Assembly (NCBI GenBank): GCA_013146195.2
Contig: CM028381.1
Span: 57,533,546 to 57,597,545 of the forward strand
Direction of reading: 5' to 3'
Source of the DNA: Codonopsis lanceolata
Lineage: Eukaryota; Streptophyta; Magnoliopsida; Asterales; Campanulaceae
Length of the DNA stretch: 64,000 nt
This document shows, one piece after another, positions 56,861-64,000 of this stretch. Each line of letters starts with the position of its first letter. Within the stretch, counting starts at the first letter, position 1. The notes below the pieces were generated by a model that was not told the DNA's origin, did no database searches, and saw only the letters and a list, made by a program, of their open reading frames with translations. The translations under genes and the position numbers were made by a program.

Positions 56861-57350
56861 ACTACATATAGTGTTTAAAATCTATTCTTAAAACAAATGT
56901 TAACAAACCAAATTACGGTAAGGGTATTTGCCTACTATTAGAAAGACGGCGCTCAATTATTTTTTTTGTTTTAGGGTTACAATATTTATTATGAAAAAAA
57001 AATCTAATTAAAAGCCTAATAACAATTAGGATCCATAATTATTACAAAATAAACAAAGAATCCAACTATCTAATCCGACAAATGATGAGAAAAAATTTAA
57101 TTATAAATTATCTTATGAATGTGTATCATCTTGCCTTCCATTTGCTCTATTCATTTTCAAATTATCGTCTCTTTTGATCAGACACATCGTTTAAGAAAAA
57201 AATAATTAATTGTATTATAAATATTGATAAAATGTGTAGTTTCATTTAATACCCTTAGGCATGTGACCATGATTAAAGTAGGTAGAAAAAATAAGTGTAA
57301 AATGGTAAAAGTGTTTTCTTAAAATATAAAGTTTTGAAAGAAGACAATTA

Positions 57351-57534
57351 CTCTCTCTATTCCGGACAAAAAAGTTCATTATTCTATTTTTAGATGTTTC
57401 ACTTACAGAGTTCACTTTTAAAAATTAAGGTATAAAAGTATCATTTTATTACTAATGGATTACTAGTGTCATTTTTAAAAGATTTGACTTTCAAACGGAG
57501 ACTTTTTATTCGGAACATAGGGATTATTTTAAAA
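57351..57534. mobile_element. Degenerate Stowaway-like MITE
   Basis: Similar throughout to 48737-48911 (TTCCGGACAAAAAAGTTCA, TTTATTACTAATGGATTACT, TTTGACTTTCAAACGGAGAC) and flanked by TA. The ends are more worn. Confidence 0.7.
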
Positions 57535-57584
57535 CGGACGAAAAATAAAAGAAGAACGATAATTTAAAAACAAAGTGAGTATTA

Positions 57585-57790
57585 GCCTTCGTGAGATTCG
57601 AAGAACTGGAATCAAATCTCTTGTGCCACAAATTGTGTGCCGCTTTCATCTCAATCATTGTATCTTAGTTATTTCATCACACCCATTGTATCTCAATTAA
57701 TAATTGAGATGAAAATAACACACAAGTGATACATAATTTGTGACATAGAAGATTTGAATCTCAAAGAACTAGGATCTAGTTTTGTGCGAA
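57585..57790. repeat. Fold-back (hairpin) repeat, about 200 bp
   Basis: The left arm, with AATCAAATCTCTTGTGCCAC and CTTTCATCTCAAT, pairs imperfectly with the right arm, with ATTGAGATGAAAATAACACA and GAAGATTTGAATCTC. The loop is about 45 bp. It could be a MITE or a small-RNA hairpin. Confidence 0.6.
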
Positions 57791-57911
57791 AGTTGTAGAT
57801 ACGTGCTAAATATGGATTTGTATACGATATATGGGAATCTTAATTGATTCAAAATTATGTGAAAAATTGTCTATTAATTATCGGTCTCTTGTTGAATTAT
57901 GTGATAACAAA

Positions 57912-58465
57912 TCTATATCATCTATTATACAATAGAGTTCAGTGGTATAAAGAGTGACTGAGATCGATTATTTTTACTTATATCAAACAGCTGTAATTTA
58001 TTCCGCCTAACACATATGTCCCCCTAAATCAGGACTGTCAAGAAGATTTCTAATATAATCTAAACTGTTTTTATCTCATATATAAATGTCATCTAAACTG
58101 TTTTTATCTCAACCTAATCTAATCGTTTCCTATTCACGTTTTTCTTCCTAAATCTCATCTAAATTGTTTTTATCTTAACTTAATCTAACTGTTTCCTATT
58201 CACGTTTTTCTTCCTACTTTTTTATTTCAATCAGCTTTCTTCCATCTTTTACAGACTTAGTTTTTTTTTCTTTCACTTTTTAAACTTTATACTCCTTCTT
58301 TCTTCTTTTTTCCTTCATGTAAAATGGGTTATTAAATCTATTTGATGAAATAGCTATATTCTAACTTTATTTATTTATTATATTGATTTATTTGAATACT
58401 AACACCGTCCTATACGATATCGTCACATACTAGCGTTGTGCCATAGGCACGGCACAGAATCTAGT
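57912..58465 (+). mobile_element. Candidate non-autonomous Helitron
   Basis: The right end has a short GC hairpin (GTGCC-ATA-GGCAC) about 15 bp before CTAG at 58462-58465, followed by T. A TCTATATCATCTATTATACA start lies near 57912. This is the expected Helitron form (5' TC, 3' hairpin plus CTRR), but both ends are short. Confidence 0.35.
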
Positions 58466-58599
58466 AATATATTAAAATTGAGGAGGACAACTTTAATAAT
58501 GATACATCACATAACTTTTGATTTTGTTGAATCTTTAGTCATTTACATCACTTGACTTGACACTTTTCATTTTATAGTCAATAGCTAAAAATAATAATT

Positions 58600-59650
58600 A
58601 ATACTTATAAGCCTATTTTGCAACGAAATAAGGCTAGATAAGGTGAATAGTCTTTTAAAAAACTTTAAAGGTTATTTTGAAAACCTTCAAAAGATTCAGC
58701 GGAAAAAATAAGTTTTCAACAACTGATTGAAAATCAGCAGGTAGTAACTGCTGAACTTAAAACAGTTTGGTTTGGTTTTCTTTTAAGCACTTAAGTTTAA
58801 GGATTGAATTGAAGAACAGTATATAAGATCAACTATGTAAAGAATTCAGGATTGTATCTGTTAAACACTTAAGTAGATAGAAACTCCTTAAGTGAATGAA
58901 CAGTAAAAATAGCAGGTAGACAGAACACAATATTTTGAGTAGTTCACAATGTTAAAACTATTACGTCCACTACCAAGTTGGTCAAACTTGGATCTTGAAG
59001 TGTACTAAGATTATATACATGTTAAGTGATCACTAACGGATCAGTATACAACAGAAACCTGTATTTGAGTAGTTTGATCTAGCAAAAACCAAACTCGTGC
59101 AACAATGTGTGATCATTTAAGGATTTGAAATAATAAAGAAAAAAAGAATCAATGATTGTTCAAAACAAAAACTAAAAAAAAATATTTATGAAAGAAACTG
59201 TCAAATAATGTTTTGAAGAAGTAGTTTTTCAAGAAAAGATTGAAATTCTTGGTTTGAATGAGAGTTTCGATATATTTGTCTCTTTTTGAGTGCTGTAGAA
59301 AAATTTTGAATGAATCTTGAATTTCTTGATGAAATGATATTCCATTGAATGCCCATAAATTCTGGAAACTATAAGAGACAAAGAATATTTCCTAACATGA
59401 AATATTAAAGAGAGTGGTTAGTTAAGTATGAGTATACAAAGAATATTTATGACATGCACGAAAGTCTTATATTGATAGGACATGTGGATAGTTTTTTTGT
59501 TTGAAAAAGTTTACCAAAATAATGTTTTATACTAAGCGCGTGAAGGTCAGATCTTTTTCAAATGAATATAGTGTTTTCAGTAGGTAGAAATTTTATAGTA
59601 TAAGCAAATACTGACATTGTGTATCAACAACTGCTAGTTGCTGATGACTT
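58600..59650 (-). repeat. Copia-type LTR copy, minus strand
   Basis: Read on the minus strand, TTCTGTTGTATACTGATCC and TGACCAACTTGGTAGTGGAC match 63780-63870. No coding region adjoins it. Boundaries are approximate. Confidence 0.55.
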
Positions 59651-59989
59651 ATGCTTTAGGTAGATAGAATGAAACTAGAATGTTGGATGCTAAGTAAAGT
59701 CAAAAATGGTATATGCTACATAAACAACAGAAGATGTCTTATCTGCTGAAAAATTTAGACTTGTTACAAAGTTTAAGTTTAAAACCGATTTAAGGATTTT
59801 TGACAAGTATTTAAACTAGCTGGTTTTAACTTAATTATTTTAAATAAATCTAAGGTATGTGAGTTTCTACAATACTAATAGTTAATATGATATTGTGATA
59901 TTAATCATTTACTATTAATCTCTTTTATTGTTAATATAATAGTGGAAATCTTATATAGAAAGACTTTTACTACTAATACGTCCGAGTAA

Positions 59990-60620
59990 AATCTTCCTAG
60001 ACGCACGAGGCTTCGCTAATTGGATAGCTGGCTTTCAATATATCATTAATCGTCAAGGCCCAACTCGGCAAGCAAATAAGAAGAACCGTAAACTAGGCAG
60101 GAGCACTCCCTGCAAAAGCCCTCCGGCGTGAGAGTTAACACAACAGTTTGTTGAGTAAGAAATTGGACAGAGTTTAGGCTTGTAATTAGAATCACGTACC
60201 TCCCTCCTAAATCTCGAGGGGTTTATATAGTTGTTGCCGGAGAGTAAATGCCCATAACTGCCCATTAAACATTATAGCATAAATGGCGGACACATTAACT
60301 GTCGTATTAACTGTTTCGTTCACTATAACGGTCTCAACATGGAGAAGGTGGCGAGTTTCTCGGAAGTAACCGTCCACATTCAAGACAACTGTCTTTCATT
60401 AGTGAGCATGGTAAATCCTTCTCAGTGCATATTGTTGCCCGGTAGGCAAGCCTCCCAGCTCGCTGTAACCTTGCCCTCTGGATGCTAAGCCCCCAGCTCG
60501 CTGTCTGTTTCTCAATGGCCTGAACCTCAACGCACGTGAGTTGCTCGTGATTGGTGAAGACGTGTCAGGCACGTGACTGATGACTTATGCCTATTGGGCC
60601 GGGCAGCTCAACTACCAACA
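59990..60620. repeat. Unclassified repeat, copy 1
   Basis: A GC-richer island holding CCCTCCGGCGTGAGAGTTAA, a GGGGTTTATATAG TATA-like run (promoter-like on the minus strand) and GGGCCGGGCAGC. The same order of landmarks recurs at 62590-63245. Confidence 0.5.
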
Positions 60621-60944
60621 TCATTTTTTAACCTATGTGGGATAATATTATTGTATTGGCATTGGGTGAGTACTTTACTCTAATGCCTCACTTCTATTAT
60701 CATACTTTAAGCATTGATATTTTATTCATCAAAAACTTGATTTTGACAAATAAATATATTGTTTTGATACTCTCACCGAATAGAACACATTTGTACAATT
60801 ATATTTGTCAACAAACAAATGACACGTAAAAAAAAATTGTGCTTCAAGTTGCACAATTTCTTTTACTAAAAACACTAATTTTTTAACAAGCATTAGGTGA
60901 GTACTTTAATGATTTCTAACATCAACATTAATTTATAACAAATG

Positions 60945-61500
60945 TAAGATGCATCTCTACTATAATTACCAATAAAAGTAATGTAACAAACATTTGTTGA
61001 AATTTATGTTGGTTTAAAAAGTATTTAGATAAATGACTTTTACCAAACTATTAAAAGAAAATATATGTTCACAATTGTTAGAAGTTGATGTTGGCGTTAA
61101 AAGTCCTTAGGCAAAATCTTACCAATAAAAATGATTTATTCATCATTGGTTACAAAAAATTATTTTAGTTTAAAATTTTTAGATAAAATTATTTTACTAA
61201 TAATAGAATAGATGTATCCCACATTAGATAAAAAATAATATTGGTTTCAAAAGTTTTAAGATAAAAGTCTTCTACTAATATTATTAATACAATAGATGTA
61301 TCACACATTCGATAGAAAATAATGTTAGTTTCAAAAGTTTTAAGATACAAAATTTCCACTATTATTATTAATATAATAGATGTATCTTTCAAAAGTGTTA
61401 AAATAAAACATTTTTTTATTATTATTAATAGAATAGATGCATCTCACATTGATTAGAAGACTTCCATTATTATTGTCAGTAGAATATATATATTTCATAT
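60945..61500. repeat. AT-rich degenerate tandem array, period about 84 bp
   Basis: Repeated landmarks are GATGTATC(C/A)CACATT (61210, 61294, 61378 and, diverged, 61437) and TTTCAAAAGTTTTAAGATA. The same words occur once near 60948. No coding potential. Confidence 0.6.
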
Positions 61501-61639
61501 TGGTTAGAAAATGATGTTTGTTTTATATTCCAACATTTTAATCATAATGCTTAAAAATTTAAAAATTATACTACTACTATTACCAAAATAAGAAATGTAT
61601 ATCATATTTAAAAATTATAGTATTATTATTACCAAAAAA

Positions 61640-61669
61640 ATATGTACGAAGCACGAGCTTTATAACTAG
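61640..61669 (+). mobile_element. Helitron-like 3' end
   Basis: TACGAAGCACGAGCTTTATA, then ACTAG followed by T, resembles the common plant Helitron terminus (imperfect CGTGC hairpin, then CTAG). A matching 5' end could be TCTAGTAATATATTAAAATT at 58461, which would make a 3.2 kb element. Confidence 0.35.
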
Positions 61670-62123
61670 TGTAAATTAAAAGCATGTCTAATTCTACATT
61701 TTGTCGAAAAAGACAGCTCTTTTAGTTACAATATGATTCAATATTGTGTTTAAATAAGTTGTTTATCAACGGACCATTTGTTTTCACCACTACAAATTGG
61801 AGATTTAAAAAACAAAATATTGTGTTTTGAAAAAACCGTGTACTAAAAAAATTGCATTTAAAAAACCAGGGTTTAAAATCGTTGCATCAAACAGACTCTA
61901 AGTGAAATGAGAAAATAATTTCAGATAATACTATACCGAAATAATATGTGGTCGAGTATATATCTCTTGAGTTAATTAGTACATCTAGAAAATGGGGAAA
62001 CGTTATTGCTATGAGGTTTAATATTACAAGTTCGACCTTGTGATAGTAAAATCAGTTTTAACATCCGTTAGATAAAATTATAATTATATTAGCTTTAACA
62101 TTCATCTGGTCAGATCTAATATT

Positions 62124-62126
<3 letters not shown>
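61670..62126. other. Intergenic, nothing recognised
   Basis: AT-rich, no repeat or ORF identified. Confidence 0.4.

Positions 62127-62177
<51 letters not shown>
62127..62177. repeat. (TA)n microsatellite
   Basis: About 25 uninterrupted TA units. Confidence 0.95.
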
Positions 62178-62179
<2 letters not shown>

Positions 62180-62589
62180 ATGCACGTTCTAAGTCATCAC
62201 TGACATCTGATATATATATTGCTATTATCTAACGTGTTTATCTAACGACAACTACATTAAAACTTGTAGAAATAATTTAAAATCTATCTCATATTATCAT
62301 TTATTTATTGCTATTACTTTTTTCGGTACATTGTTGTGACAATTTATTCAATAAATTTGCTCAAGATTTTAATAATGGATAAAATTTAGGATAAATACTT
62401 TGCAAGCCATTCCATACATCAAATCCATAGACTTGTGCTGATTTTCTCAAAAAATAATAATTTGTAACTCTCTTTGCAACTCTAACGGGAAGAATTATGT
62501 AATAATGAAGTATTACATTGATGTGGTAAAAATTGGGTCATCCTGGATCAGTGTAAAGATATTTGGCTTATCTAGGGACTGGATTACTT

Positions 62590-63245
62590 CTACCAACCTG
62601 TATGAACACGAAACAAACCTTAGTGGAAATGTAAGATATGGCTCCGCGAAACCACTCCGGTGTAAGAGTAAATATCGTGTATATAATTAAAAGTAATTTG
62701 AAAGAGGTTTGATGCTATAGAAAGTGTGTACCTTATTTTAGGGTTTATGGAGGGGTATATATAGGCCCTCCATGTCATAGAATCTATGTAGGATTGGGCT
62801 CCATAGTCACCTATTAGGGTTAGGATGGGATCCCTAAATTGTAAGCATGAGAAGCGGTTGGGCGCATAATTACCAGAGTAGATAAGAAAAGTACTCTACT
62901 TATATAAGGAAACATTTGACCTGTCGTGGAGAGAAAGTTTTTAGTGTTCACCGCTCGATGTTTGCCCGGGTGGGCATGTTCCTACCCGGCTAGTAACAGA
63001 TGGTTCATAGATGATAAGTGTAACTCATGGTCATGGCCCTCAGGTCGGATAAGCGTGGCCTATGTCCGGTCTGGGTTAAACGGGGTGCATAGAGGATCCT
63101 TGCTAAACCTTTTTGATAGCTCTGTGCGCTATGACCATGGGACCCACATTGATAAGCTCGTGCTGGCACGTGATGCTCGCATGTGCCTCGCTCGTGACTG
63201 ACTAGGTTTGGGCCGGGCACATTGTTGAATCTTGCATAATTAGAT
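62590..63245. repeat. Unclassified repeat, copy 2
   Basis: It holds CCACTCCGGTGTAAGAGTAA, a GGGGTATATATAGG TATA-like run, GGCACGTGATGCTCG and GGGCCGGGCACA in the same order as copy 1. Frames here (62926-63201) look like chance. Confidence 0.5.
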
Positions 63246-63254
63246 TTGCTTAAA

Positions 63255-64000
63255 ATCATTCCACTTGGTTGTCAACCAAGAAATTTAAGCTATCCGTGGT
63301 CAGCCGAATTATTTTTGTCAGCCACTCATTCTAGCTGACCTTAATATGTTCAGTGTCAGTTTACCTTTCTTTATTTGATAGATCATACACTTGTACTGAC
63401 ACTTTCCTATTTTGTGTTTGTGGAAGATATGCTGCTAGAATATATTTCCCAGGATCCTTTTAGATCCTGCCTCTGCCATAACACATTTTCAAATTCAAAT
63501 GTGTTCCTAACGGGTTGCTTTTGAAGTCTATCTATAAATACCCATTGGAAGCATTTGTGAAGACAACAATTTTTACACAAGTCAAGAATCCATATACTCT
63601 CAATCTCTCTGACGTTGTCCTCATAAGAAAACTTTAGCTAGATATTTCTCATTGAATATTTCCCTCTAGTTATTGCTTAGGCAAACACTGAGAGCTTCAT
63701 TTCAAAATATTTAGATATCAGTCAGTTTGTCTTACGAGTTTGATTGTTTCTCAATCATTCTCCCCAAACACCGGTCTTTTGTTGTACACTGATCCATTAG
63801 AGATCAAATAGATTTTTAATAAAATTGGTGCACTTCAAAAATCCAAGTCTGACCAACTTGGTAGTGGACGTAGCGCTTATCTCTCGGAACCACTTCAACT
63901 GACTTGTCAGCTGTCTCTTATACTCTTGCAAACTGACTCAACACTTAAGAAGTTCTTCAACAAATTAAGTGTCAGTCAGTTAACAACAATCATTTGCTTA
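63255..64000 (+). repeat. Copia-type LTR copy, plus strand, running off the window
   Basis: It contains a TATA-like TCTATAAATACCC (63531), then TTGTTGTACACTGATCC and TGACCAACTTGGTAGTGGAC, shared in opposite orientation with 58600-59650. The window ends before any primer site, so the LTR or element continues to the right. Confidence 0.55.

Noticed and set aside
62926..63201. 91-codon plus-strand frame
   Set aside because: It falls in one of two repeat copies; the other copy does not keep the frame, and no domain is visible.
1..64000. CRISPR arrays, bacterial operons or defence systems
   Set aside because: The window is plant nuclear DNA; no spaced direct-repeat array or prokaryotic gene was seen.

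Overview
The window is nuclear DNA of a flowering plant, most likely a eudicot. It contains a spliced plant kinase gene, plant-type LTR retrotransposons with tRNA-Asp, tRNA-Met and Ogre-type primer sites, a CACTA transposon, an L1 LINE, Stowaway-like MITEs and Helitron-like ends. I cannot name the genus. Only one gene looks intact: a CDK-like serine/threonine kinase on the minus strand (48337-54904), whose eight coding exons join in frame to 719 codons plus a stop. Nearly everything else is layered and broken mobile DNA.

Layout. 1-2800: a broken 3' half of an N-glycan core alpha-1,3-fucosyltransferase gene. 2801-10000: a roughly 7.2 kb segment bounded by CACTA-type inverted ends. It holds the tail of a transposase-like protein, a fragment of a U-box receptor-like kinase and a stretch that looks like mitochondrial DNA. 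10001-20100: two partial Athila-like Ty3/gypsy internal regions (minus strand) on either side of one LTR, including the extra ORF that lies between integrase and 3' LTR in this lineage. 20117-23900: a plus-strand non-autonomous LTR element with one long ORF. 23905-24760: a LINE RNase H remnant. 25025-25124: an assembly gap of 100 Ns. 25125-29584: a third Athila-like element with its LTR. 29615-38591: a Tat/Ogre-type gypsy element with archaeal-type RNase H and G-patch motifs. 38592-43500: an Athila-type ORF remnant and LTR fragment, the latter interrupted by a Tat-type solo LTR with a perfect 5-bp target duplication. 43500-46115: a copia element with a large internal deletion. 46120-46740: a FAR1/MULE transposase fragment. 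48337-55600: the kinase gene and its promoter. 55600-64000: AT-rich intergenic DNA with MITEs, a fold-back repeat, Helitron-like ends, two copies of an unclassified repeat and two opposed copies of a copia-type LTR.

How it fits together. The kinase gene probably makes a membrane-anchored CDK-like kinase (Met-Gly-Gly start with a nearby Cys). The other sequences form no pathway; they record repeated insertion, deletion and capture. The most original signals are: an 18-bp palindrome recurring upstream of the TATA boxes of Athila LTRs and of a probable internal promoter driving the extra ORF; the non-autonomous element with an intact 647-codon ORF, 24-residue repeats and an unrecognised C-terminal region; the CACTA-bounded segment with captured gene and organelle-like DNA; and a 9-mer repeated through both the LTR and gag of the copia element.
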